From: Pontibacillus yanchengensis
Lineage (GTDB): Bacteria; Bacillota; Bacilli; Bacillales; BH030062
Assembly: GCF_009856295.1 (NCBI RefSeq)
Contig: NZ_WMEU01000012.1
Coordinates: 1-63,158, forward strand
Length of the DNA stretch: 63,158 bases
Direction of reading: 5' to 3'
Notes under the pieces: generated by a model
Told to the model about the DNA's origin: nothing
Databases searched by the model: none
Seen by the model: the letters and a program-made list of their open reading frames with translations, nothing else
Program-made: the position numbers and the translations under genes
Shown: in pieces, positions 41,949 to 49,625 of the stretch
Layout: the number at the start of each line of letters is the position of its first letter
How positions within the stretch are numbered: position 1 is the stretch's first letter

Positions 41949-43348
41949 AATTGACATTCCTCCCACACTACTTTGCGGTACTTCATATTACGTTGATAAG
42001 CTTTCCCCCACTTTTGTTCATCTGTAATCTCATCATAAGCTACATAATACAATTCTGAATCTTTCAAATGAACATCTCTTGCTAAAGAGTCATGGTCAGG
42101 ATACATGAGGATAACAGAGGCTTTATCAAATAAGGTTAAGTTACCTTCTTGAAGCCATTTATTTAACACGCGAGCTTTCGCTATTGGGTTCACCCAACTC
42201 TCGTAGCAAAAGTAAACAAATTGAATCTCGCTTGTACTTTGGGTTTCTTTTAAGATAACGCGATCCACTTCTACAGGGAGTTGTAATTCTTCTTTCCATG
42301 ACATTTCCTGTGAAGCCAATGCAATCTTCCCTATAGCATAATGGTCATTTGCATTTCGAACTAACCTGAGAAGTTCATTGTAATCACTGTATGCTTCACC
42401 TGCTACCAAATGGAGATTTCGATTAAGATAAGCGCTTACCACTTTAGCTGTGGACTCAGGTGTTCCTTCAAATACGGTAAACTTGTCTTGAATAAGCTCC
42501 TCTTCAAATGAATGAAAAAGCGTTCCTCGGATATTGATATGTCTTGTAGTGTTGTTTGATTCATTAGGGTAGTACACAACCATATTCGAAACTGGTAACG
42601 TATCATACCCCTTTAACCGCTCCCATTTATCTAACAGTTCTGTACGGCTCATCGTACCTCTGTCACATTCAACCGACATAAGCGGGTGAAGTTCCAACTG
42701 ATTGTAAAGCTCTTTTCTAGCCAAATACGGAATGTATAAAGGATTGTCATAAGGACTCTCTTCTAACAAACGATTAATTGTTTCGTTTTGTTGGAAGAAT
42801 AACCAGTCTGGGCGATACCCCACATTATCCTCATCCTCTAGAAGCGGATAACGTCTCCATTCGCAATGAGGATAATACTGAGTAAGTTTCCCTTTAACAT
42901 CCGCTAACCATTCCTGGAGAGCATAATGGTGTGAATAGTTACCTCTAAAACGAAGGTCGTCTAATGTGTAGTGATATTTAAAGTCATCTAAATCAGGTAC
43001 ATATTCCTCGACTTGAAGAATATCCTCTACCACAATTCGTAACCCTAAATTCGTAAGAGAATAAAAAGTTACCGGAACTCGTGCTATGCCATTTCGAGAA
43101 TTTGATGATAATAGTTTCCTTTGTGCTAAAGTACGGAGGCGATTTCGCACCGAATTCTCCTTCACTTGGCAATCAGCTATTTGATAAAGCTGCCGGACAG
43201 TTAACGAACGATGATGATATAAAGCCAATAGTATACGATAATCCACCTCATGATTCTTTCGTACAAGTAAACGAGTATCTGGAAAGTGATAGGAGCGGTT
43301 ACGCTCCGCTTCAACCGATTTGTGAGATGTATTATTTTCAGATTCCAT
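41945..43348 (-). CDS. replication-relaxation (Replic_Relax)-like protein, larger paralogue
   Basis: A 467-residue protein. Near residues 35-95 a winged helix reads ALYHHRSLTVRQLYQIADCQ and NRLRTLAQRKLL, then a region with RPDWLFF and ECDRGT resembling a nuclease-like or replication-relaxation domain. It is coupled to virD4, as is common for accessory DNA-transfer proteins. The ATG at 43348 follows GGGGAGAGG by 12 bases; a TTG at 43354 has better spacing and may be the true start. The longer in-frame start at 43408 lies inside the leader H hairpin and is rejected. Confidence 0.68.
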   Translation of the reverse strand: MESENNTSHKSVEAERNRSYHFPDTRLLVRKNHEVDYRILLALYHHRSLTVRQLYQIADCQVKENSVRNRLRTLAQRKLLSSNSRNGIARVPVTFYSLTNLGLRIVVEDILQVEEYVPDLDDFKYHYTLDDLRFRGNYSHHYALQEWLADVKGKLTQYYPHCEWRRYPLLEDEDNVGYRPDWLFFQQNETINRLLEESPYDNPLYIPYLARKELYNQLELHPLMSVECDRGTMSRTELLDKWERLKGYDTLPVSNMVVYYPNESNNTTRHINIRGTLFHSFEEELIQDKFTVFEGTPESTAKVVSAYLNRNLHLVAGEAYSDYNELLRLVRNANDHYAIGKIALASQEMSWKEELQLPVEVDRVILKETQSTSEIQFVYFCYESWVNPIAKARVLNKWLQEGNLTLFDKASVILMYPDHDSLARDVHLKDSELYYVAYDEITDEQKWGKAYQRNMKYRKVVWEECQL

Positions 43349-43383
43349 TTTCAAATTACCTCTCCCCTTTTTTCGAACCAACG

Positions 43384-43513
43384 AAAAAAAACGCAAAGCA
43401 TTAGACAACTAGCATAGTTAGCCAGTCGTATAACACTTTGCGTTTTCCGCCTTCGTGATTTGATTAGAGTTATTTTCCACAACATCATACCATTTTTTTC
43501 GAAAAACAACCAA
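43384..43513 (-). promoter_or_regulatory. promoter plus class II leader H
   Basis: The promoter has -35 TTGGTT (43508-43513), an 18-base spacer and an extended -10 TGGTATGAT (43484-43489). AAGGCGGAAAACGCAAAG pairs with CTTTGCGTTTTTTTT around an inner ACTAGCATAGTTAG-type hairpin. It controls the DNA-transfer operon. Confidence 0.8.
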
Positions 43514-43612
43514 TCGTTTTTAATCGCATCTAAGAGTATAAAGTTTCTATACGAATTGAAACGAAAATTTTCGAAGGAGTACCTTTCGTAGAAATTCGTA
43601 ACCACTGGTATC

Positions 43613-44075
43613 TAATTTTTTCACCATCAAAATTGAAGACAATATAGGGCGAGGTTTTTGAAAAGGCGCAGTACTATATTTAGCTCGGGTGGGCGGTGTT
43701 GCTAGAAACAGGGACGGCTCACTAGTTGAAATGGAATTTTCGTTACAGCTAAAAACACTGTATACACAGGGGTTTTGAACGTTAAGTAGATAGTTAAACA
43801 GCCTAGTAATCTTTCGATTAACGAACCCAAATGCTCAAGTAATAGCTGACCTAGCAGATTACTCGAGCATTTACTCATATATATTACTTAGGCATTTAAA
43901 CAATTTAATTACTTAACATAGAGCGCTTCCATTACTTAGCAGATTACTAAAACACGCCCTTAATATTAATAGCCCATTCACTTATCGATAACATCAATAT
44001 TACTAATCCAATTACTTATTTGGTTTAAAAGAGTTACTCGGCTGATTATTAGAATCGTTTATTAAATTACTACAG
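43613..44075. repeat. iteron-like ATTACT repeats, candidate replication origin
   Basis: I count about eight ATTACT and two AGTAAT between 43805 and 44071, several inside a longer ATTACTTA, plus GCAGATTACT twice (43854, 43939). A long imperfect palindrome (43833-43868) has arms GCTCAAGTAAT and ATTACTCGAGC. No gene fits here. The density, AT-rich surroundings and closeness to the partition genes make it a good candidate origin or replication-protein binding region. The first 190 bases (43613-43804) show nothing clear. Confidence 0.55.
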
Positions 44076-44192
44076 AGAATAGATAGAATATATTTTCTCG
44101 TTCATGCTACAAATAAGTTCTGGTCGCCATTAAGTTATGTCATTTCAAATCAGTTATCGCACTTCCCTAATTCTATTTTATTCTCGTCTTCA

Positions 44193-44480
44193 CTATAAAC
44201 TTTCATAAACTTTATGAAAGTTTATGAATATCTCTATACATCCTATAAACTCTAAAAACCCCTAGCCAAAGGGTAGTATCGGCTTTTCTTCTAAAATATC
44301 TTACTATCAATATCGTTTTCTTATAACTTTCATAAACTTTATTACAGTTTAATAAGGTTTATGAAACTATTCCTTAGCAAGGTATAAATGGCACTAATAC
44401 CTGTCATAGCAATATTTACACACCTAAGGACACATCAATAAAGTTTAAGATACTTTCATAAAGTTTATGAAAGTTTAGGA
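44193..44480. repeat. AAAGTTTATG repeats, probable partition centromere and operator
   Basis: Repeats of CATAAACTTT and its complement occur in at least three clusters. 44202-44228 is a perfect inverted repeat (TTCATAAACTTT, ATG, AAAGTTTATGAA). 44322-44366 and 44452-44474 are near-palindromic versions. They lie just before the ParM-like gene, where ParR-type adaptors bind a centromere and repress the operon. A -10 TATAAT (44510-44515) lies after the last cluster, and the -35 is weak. Confidence 0.7.
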
Positions 44481-44553
44481 TATTGTGTTAAATGTTATGA
44501 AAGATATGATATAATGCTATTGTTAATCATTTTAAAGGAGCGTGAATGATACA

Positions 44554-45699
44554 ATGACTGTCCGTAAAGCAGGAATTGATGCTGGAAACAATAATTTAAA
44601 GATAGCGGTAAAAGGAAAACAACCATTTATGATCCCTGCCATTTATCAACTATACTTAGGGGAAGCTGCTAGTAGCATGGAAACAGAACGTGTTTCTCCC
44701 GAAGAAATAAGAGACAACATAGACATAACCATAAATTCGAAAGCCTTACCTAAAAATAATCAACGTTATGTTGTAGGTCGTTTAGGCTCGGAAATGGAAG
44801 AAAACTCGGATAAATCACAAGATGATATGCCTGTCATTCTAACGCTTGCAGGTTTGGTTGTGGATGCTCTTGAAGATAATCCAGATAAAGATCGAGTAGA
44901 AGTGAATTACGACATCGGACTAAACCTTCCAGTAAGTACTATAAGCAAAGAAACGGCGAAACAATATGCTGAAAAATTTATGGGAACGCATGAAGTTATC
45001 TTCCACCATCCTAATGGGGAAGATGTAACGGTAGTTATAAAGGTAGAATATTCTCGTTGCCTCCCGGAAGCTGCAAGTGGAGCTTGGGGGCTTGTATTTG
45101 ACGAAAATGGAAAACCATTAAAACGAACAATTTCAATTGAAGATGAAGAAAAATCTGTTGAACTTGCAGATATGGACATAATACATGCTGATATTGGTGC
45201 TGGTACTACAGAGTTGGTTGTGACAAAAGGTGTTAAGTATAATAGCTCTCTTTCTAGAGCGTTATATTATGGCTCTAAACAGACCATTAACAAAGTTAGA
45301 GAAAAATGGAACCAACAAGCTAAACCTAATAAACGCATTAATAGTGTATCCGACTTCAACAGAATCTATATGGACCCTGAACATCCAAGACATAATAAAT
45401 TAGTATCCTTCTCTCAGGACGATTTCAACCAACTAGCTAATAGCTTGAGTACAGAAATTATTAACGTGATAGATAGCGTTGAGGATGATCCCCTTATCGT
45501 TATTTATGGTGGTGGCTCTATAGCAGTTAAAGAGACACTTCGCAATATCTTAGAGAAAAAAGAACGGATGGAACAAGTGGTGTTTCTTCAAGATCCTCTG
45601 TTTGTTAATGCTAAAGGGCTCCTTGTATATACTTGCTCTCCTCGTTTTGAAGAACTCAAGGAAAAGGAGTTAGGAGTAAAGAATAATGCCGAGGAATAG
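44554..45699 (+). CDS. parM: ParM/StbA-like actin-type partition ATPase
   Basis: A 381-residue protein of the actin/Hsp70 fold. Phosphate-binding loops are AGIDAGNNNLKIAV near the N-terminus and HADIGAGTTELVV near 215, and an adenosine-binding VIYGGGSIAVKETL lies near 320. Filament-forming proteins of this group push plasmid copies apart. The ATG at 44554 lies 13 bases from AAAGGAG. A three-codon mini-ORF (ATG ATA CAA TGA, 44546-44557) lies in between with better spacing and ends by overlapping the start codon, so translation may be coupled. A GTG at 44542 is rejected as too close to the Shine-Dalgarno. Confidence 0.85.
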   Translation: MTVRKAGIDAGNNNLKIAVKGKQPFMIPAIYQLYLGEAASSMETERVSPEEIRDNIDITINSKALPKNNQRYVVGRLGSEMEENSDKSQDDMPVILTLAGLVVDALEDNPDKDRVEVNYDIGLNLPVSTISKETAKQYAEKFMGTHEVIFHHPNGEDVTVVIKVEYSRCLPEAASGAWGLVFDENGKPLKRTISIEDEEKSVELADMDIIHADIGAGTTELVVTKGVKYNSSLSRALYYGSKQTINKVREKWNQQAKPNKRINSVSDFNRIYMDPEHPRHNKLVSFSQDDFNQLANSLSTEIINVIDSVEDDPLIVIYGGGSIAVKETLRNILEKKERMEQVVFLQDPLFVNAKGLLVYTCSPRFEELKEKELGVKNNAEE

Positions 45700-46075
45700 A
45701 AAAGATTATGAACGCGGAAGCAGAATCAGTGTCTACTTAAATCAACAAGTTGAAGACGATCTGATTCAATATATTAATCAACAAAGTGACATCCAGGCTT
45801 TTTTCTTATATGCAGCAATGGAGCTTTATAATAATTACGGTTCTGGGGACATTTCTCAGAAGCTTCCTCGAAACTTTCATTTCACATTAGGTGAAACAGA
45901 GCTCGATAATAATGAGTCACAAGAAATGCAGAAACCACTTGTTAACATCACGAACAAGAAAGAATCAGTGGAAGGTAATAGCCCTTCTTCTCAACAAAAT
46001 ACTAGTAAATCAAATGATAAAAATGAGGATAATTGGCATAAGCTCAAAGACCTTGATGATGACGATTATGCTTAA
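45686..46075 (+). CDS. parR: ParR-like DNA-binding partition adaptor
   Basis: A 129-residue protein overlapping the parM stop. The N-terminal 50 residues (RISVYLNQQVEDDLIQYINQ) fit a ribbon-helix-helix DNA-binding domain. The rest is a polar, probably disordered linker ending in WHKLKDLDDDDYA, an acidic tail that could contact the actin-like filament. This is the usual ParMRC layout (sites, motor, adaptor). The family match is by layout and RHH pattern only. Confidence 0.72.
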   Translation: MPRNRKDYERGSRISVYLNQQVEDDLIQYINQQSDIQAFFLYAAMELYNNYGSGDISQKLPRNFHFTLGETELDNNESQEMQKPLVNITNKKESVEGNSPSSQQNTSKSNDKNEDNWHKLKDLDDDDYA

Positions 46076-46111
46076 CCCCCTCATTGTAAAATTTATTAAA
46101 TAGCAGTATTT

Positions 46112-46155
46112 AGACTCCCCCGACATTTCATTTAATTGTTCGCGGGAGTCTTTTG
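46112..46155 (+). terminator. terminator of the partition operon
   Basis: AGACTCCCCCGA pairs with TCGCGGGAGTCT and is followed by TTTTGTT. It lies 40 bases after the parR-like gene. Confidence 0.88.
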
Positions 46156-46169
46156 TTACTAATTCATTA

Positions 46170-46432
46170 TTTTCCTACGATTTTTTTCGTATCATTTCGT
46201 AAGAAAACAAGTTTGCACAAATGTGAATTTAACCTTAAAATAGAGTAAACGAAACTGTTCAACCTATTTCGAAATCTCACGAAATGATACGATATTAAAC
46301 TAAATTTCTCACGAAGTTAAACTAAGTAAAATTATTAGTATAAATTCGTAACGAATTTAAATTTCGTAACACATAGTTATAATACTTTAATCGAAACCAT
46401 ACGATACGAAAATATTCGTAACAAGGAGAGAA
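46170..46432. repeat. TTCGTA/TACGAA repeat array
   Basis: Many short repeats lie in this stretch: ATTCGTAAC three times, TCTCACGAA twice, and a 14-base exact inverted repeat pair TCGTATCATTTCGT (46187-46200) and ACGAAATGATACGA (46279-46292). No gene fits. They lie directly before the gene for a DNA-binding coiled-coil protein and are probably its operator or a second centromere-like site. Confidence 0.65.
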
Positions 46433-46439
46433 GGCTGAT

Positions 46440-47402
46440 ATGACGGATAGAAAAACCATTTATAACGAGGGCGAGTTAAGAGCTAGAATCCCTGATGAAC
46501 TTGAGCATGATCCTTTGTATAAAATACTCCAGGACAGACCTGATCAATTGGAAGAACTTTTTCGTGAAGAATTCCTCAATAAAATTGATGTAAATGCATG
46601 GTATAGTACTACACAAGCTGGACAAATTTTAGCAGGCCCTGATAATCGTCCGATACCTGCTAGTTCTTTGAAACACTATATAGACAACATGTTTGAATAC
46701 ATAATGCCTGCTGAAGCCCCAAATACTAAGTATATAAGGTTAAACTACTTATCTCTAATTAAGCTAAAAATGATTTGGTTATTGAAAAAGGAGTTCCGCC
46801 TAAGTGGATTACAAAGCGAAGTAGGCATACTTGGCTTTGTCGAGAACAAATATACTGAAGAGTATTCGTCACCACCATCTAACGATACACTTACAGAGAT
46901 ACATCAAATGAACCAATTCATTTTACAGACATTTTTTTACCAAGACGATAATGGACAGTATCAGTTAAAAGAAGATATGCAGAAGCTTATGAATTCTAAT
47001 CTATTGCTTACAAGCGGAGACGTTCAAGAGAGTATAAATAATCTGCAAGAACAATTAGAACAAGAACAAGAACAAAAAATGGAGCTTCAAAAGGAGCTAG
47101 AAGGAATTAAGAAGCAGATAGAAACATCAGATAAGACTGATCAAAAAACGTTTTCTGAAATCAAGAGAAGAATTGAGGAAAATGAAGAGTCCATTAAACA
47201 AAAGGTGCTTGAGAGGGAAAAAAGGGTAGATAGGGGAACAAAACGTATGGAAGCAAGAAACCTTGCTATTCAGGAATGGAATAGTAAAGGTTGGTTAAAG
47301 CGAAACTTTGCTAGTGAACAAGCAGAAAAAGATTTTATTGAACAAAGGTCTAAAGAGATATATGAAGATCTAATACAAGATCTCGAAGATGATGAAATAT
47401 AA
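46440..47402 (+). CDS. RacA/KfrA-like DNA-binding coiled-coil protein
   Basis: A 320-residue protein. An N-terminal MerR-like helix-turn-helix (WYSTTQAGQILAGPDNRPIP, residues 53-72, then SSLKHYID) is followed by a helical region and a long coiled coil with heptads (residues about 195-270: QEQLEQEQEQKMELQKELEG). It ends in a charged helix. This is the architecture of RacA and plasmid KfrA-like proteins, which bind DNA arrays and help position or stabilise DNA. The TTCGTA array upstream is the likely binding site. AAGGAGAGAAGGCTGAT precedes the ATG. Confidence 0.72.
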   Translation: MTDRKTIYNEGELRARIPDELEHDPLYKILQDRPDQLEELFREEFLNKIDVNAWYSTTQAGQILAGPDNRPIPASSLKHYIDNMFEYIMPAEAPNTKYIRLNYLSLIKLKMIWLLKKEFRLSGLQSEVGILGFVENKYTEEYSSPPSNDTLTEIHQMNQFILQTFFYQDDNGQYQLKEDMQKLMNSNLLLTSGDVQESINNLQEQLEQEQEQKMELQKELEGIKKQIETSDKTDQKTFSEIKRRIEENEESIKQKVLEREKRVDRGTKRMEARNLAIQEWNSKGWLKRNFASEQAEKDFIEQRSKEIYEDLIQDLEDDEI

Positions 47403-47445
47403 TAGTTTATTGTTTCCACTCGATAAATCATGTTATAATGAAGTT

Positions 47446-47532
47446 CCTAAAGTTTGGGGGATTAAATTCCTCCTAAAGTGTAATTTTGTGTAGAAAAGGC
47501 GACGGTCTCCTAACCGTCGCCTTTTCTTATGT
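47446..47532 (+). ncRNA. candidate trans-acting small RNA, antisense to a shared SD leader
   Basis: A plus-strand promoter (-35 TTGTTT 47410-47415, 18-base spacer, -10 TATAAT 47434-47439) should start an RNA near 47446. The RNA contains GATTAAATTCCTCCTAAAG and TGTAATTTTGTG (47460-47490), exactly complementary over 18-25 bases to the leaders of at least five minus-strand genes (T1-T5) and in two blocks to dnaN's leader. It ends in a clean terminator, GGCGACGGT-CTCCTA-ACCGTCGCC then TTTTCTT (47494-47525), whose loop CTCCTA can also pair with TAGGAG. There is no open reading frame. This fits a Shine-Dalgarno-blocking regulator. An alternative is a stranded copy of the leader on the minus strand. 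Confidence 0.65.
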
Positions 47533-47534
47533 TT

Positions 47535-48140
47535 TTATTTAATCTGGCTATCTATCTGATGAACAATATCTAAAACAGATGTAGTTATATAGTATATTTC
47601 ATCATCTATTTCATGTTGTGTACCCAAAAGTTTCATTCGTAGTAAAACATTAACCCGTTGTTTATCTTCAAATATGAACCTTGTTTTAATTGTTCCGCTT
47701 TCCTTAAATCTCTTTGATTTATGTTTTATTACTTCAATCTTCTCTAACGTTCCATTTCTACTTATATCCCTCATGAACTGCTTCGTTACATTATCTTCAT
47801 GTGGAGTATCACTTACTTTAAACAGGTCATTCATATATTGCTCTGGCATGAATGTTTCTTTAAATAACTGTTCATCTTTCTGTTTTAATGTAACTAGTAA
47901 AAATGCCACTATATTCTTTTCGTTCTGAAAAGCCTGGACTAAATCTTCATTTGGTTCGAAGTTATGTTCAGATTCATTTTTCGAAGTGTGGTCATGTGAA
48001 GGTGAAGCTTTAACCTTTTCCAATAGGTGTTCACCTTTTTGTTCATCTACATAATCCTTTGAGAAGAGTAGAACATAAGTAGACACGCCAGCACTAAGAA
48101 TAGAAACGTAAACGATGAATAGGATAATATATTTTTTCAT
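47535..48140 (-). CDS. membrane-anchored extracytoplasmic protein of the mating operon
   Basis: A 201-residue protein with an N-terminal anchor (MKKYIILFIVYVSILSAGVS), a histidine- and charge-rich linker and a C-terminal mixed alpha/beta domain. AGGAGGGAAGTAT precedes the ATG. It is last in the T4SS operon, 60 bases after the cell-wall hydrolase. The architecture resembles VirB8/TcpC-like components, which have an NTF2-like domain outside the membrane, but I cannot confirm the fold. Confidence 0.62.
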   Translation of the reverse strand: MKKYIILFIVYVSILSAGVSTYVLLFSKDYVDEQKGEHLLEKVKASPSHDHTSKNESEHNFEPNEDLVQAFQNEKNIVAFLLVTLKQKDEQLFKETFMPEQYMNDLFKVSDTPHEDNVTKQFMRDISRNGTLEKIEVIKHKSKRFKESGTIKTRFIFEDKQRVNVLLRMKLLGTQHEIDDEIYYITTSVLDIVHQIDSQIK

Positions 48141-48200
48141 ATACTTCCCTCCTAGCTTTTAGTAATAAGAATAAATGCTTCAATCAGGCATTCGTTCTTA

Positions 48201-49610
48201 TTACCATTTAATAAGACCGCTTGTATATGGGTTAATTGAATTCGTCTTATGAGGGTAATTCCACTTTCCTTTATGAATTTCAAAATGCAAGTGAGGTCCC
48301 GTAGATTGGCCTGTACTACCCATGAACCCGATAACTTCACCTTTTTTAACATTTTCACCTGCTCTAACAGTTCTAGAACCCTTCACCATATGAGCGTAAA
48401 TAGTATCGTACAATTGACCGTTTACGTGATGCCTGATATAGATTGACTCACCATAAGAGGAAGAAAAGTAGGATCTATAAACGTTTCCGTCAGCAGCTGC
48501 GACTATCGGCGTTGCACCTCCACTTTTACCTATATCTATACCATGGTGGGTTGTACCCCACCTTTGACCATAATGTGATGTAATTGGCCCAGCTGCAGGT
48601 CTTGTGAATGATCCCTTTGATATTTCAGGAATCTCTACATCATCTAAGTTTACGTTAGATGGACCACCAGCGTTTGATACTGCATCCGAAAACTCGCCAG
48701 TATAACCGTTAAAGGAAATAGAGTTTTGTTGAAGACCAGCAATTAGCATGCTTACATCATCATCTTTGAAATCCAAGTCAGCCAATACTGTATCAAATTT
48801 AGAATAATTTGGTGTTGAATCTTTCCCCTTAGATACCCATTTTGTTAGCTGTTTCTCATATACTTCTACTTTTTCTCCATTCCTGCGATAGGTATCTACC
48901 AATTCATAGTCATCATTTACATCACTTTCCTTGTAGCTATAACTAATATCCTTATTCCAGGTATGAACTTCTTTAGTTTTCTCTACTTGCTTAGTTGTTT
49001 CAGAATAAGAAGTTGTAGTATCACCGTCACAACCGCTAGTAGTCCTGCTATTACTATTTTCCACTGAGCATTCTTTTTCTTTAACCTTTTTCACCTTATA
49101 AGTGTTTTCGTACGTCTTATAAGTTATATCAGGAGATAATCCATCTACTATTGGCTCAGGTTTTATTTCCCAAGGTTTTAAATCCTCTTTTATGATACGA
49201 ACGCCATCTATTGCAGTAACTAACTCTTTGGGAACTTTATATTGCTCAAGTTCACTAGAATCCTCAATTAATATATTATATTCTTCCTTTATTTCCGCTT
49301 GAGTTTTAGGGGAATCGGAACCAATCCACCCAAAGTCAAAAGTGGAGATTACTACAATGACAGCTCCCCCCACTATAAATAAACAAACTCCAATTACTAA
49401 TCCTGGTACACCTAAAAAACTGACTAAGAATGCTATTAACTTAGTAAGAAAAGCTTTTACCATTTTAAAAATAAACTTAACAACTGCTTTGGCTACCTTT
49501 TTAGCTATTTTTTTCACCAATGCTTTAGCAACATTTTTAGCTGTTTGCTTAGCCTTCATTCTACCTTTAAAAGCAAGCCCCTGAAGGGAGTCATTATGGT
49601 TCTGTTCCAT
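48201..49610 (-). CDS. M23-family cell-wall hydrolase of the T4SS
   Basis: A 469-residue protein. The cytoplasmic N-terminus is strongly basic (KQTAKNVAKALVKKIAKKVA), a membrane anchor lies near 60-92, a charged ectodomain covers 95-330, and an M23 peptidase (LytM) domain covers 340-465 with HHGIDIG and GPHLHFEIH zinc-ligand motifs. Gram-positive conjugation systems use such hydrolases to open peptidoglycan (the VirB1 role). GGGGGAGTATTCT precedes the ATG. Confidence 0.88.
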   Translation of the reverse strand: MEQNHNDSLQGLAFKGRMKAKQTAKNVAKALVKKIAKKVAKAVVKFIFKMVKAFLTKLIAFLVSFLGVPGLVIGVCLFIVGGAVIVVISTFDFGWIGSDSPKTQAEIKEEYNILIEDSSELEQYKVPKELVTAIDGVRIIKEDLKPWEIKPEPIVDGLSPDITYKTYENTYKVKKVKEKECSVENSNSRTTSGCDGDTTTSYSETTKQVEKTKEVHTWNKDISYSYKESDVNDDYELVDTYRRNGEKVEVYEKQLTKWVSKGKDSTPNYSKFDTVLADLDFKDDDVSMLIAGLQQNSISFNGYTGEFSDAVSNAGGPSNVNLDDVEIPEISKGSFTRPAAGPITSHYGQRWGTTHHGIDIGKSGGATPIVAAADGNVYRSYFSSSYGESIYIRHHVNGQLYDTIYAHMVKGSRTVRAGENVKKGEVIGFMGSTGQSTGPHLHFEIHKGKWNYPHKTNSINPYTSGLIKW

Positions 49611-49625
49611 AGAATACTCCCCCTA

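Noticed and set aside
43805..44071. CRISPR-like array
   Set aside because: The repeats are only 6-8 bases, irregularly spaced and on both strands, and no cas gene is present.
44542..44554. GTG at 44542 as the parM start
   Set aside because: It is one base from the Shine-Dalgarno sequence, too close for initiation; ATG at 44554 is preferred.
46170..46432. CRISPR-like array before the coiled-coil gene
   Set aside because: Short degenerate repeats in both directions without equal spacers; better explained as protein-binding sites.
47461..47490. SD leader on the minus strand read as the remnant of a deleted gene
   Set aside because: No start codon follows it on the minus strand, while the plus strand has a promoter and terminator around it, so a small RNA is the better explanation. 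The remnant idea is kept only as the alternative.
49342..49584. 80-residue plus-strand frame opposite the M23 hydrolase
   Set aside because: It is the antisense of the basic and membrane region; the composition and lack of a ribosome-binding site mark it as a shadow.
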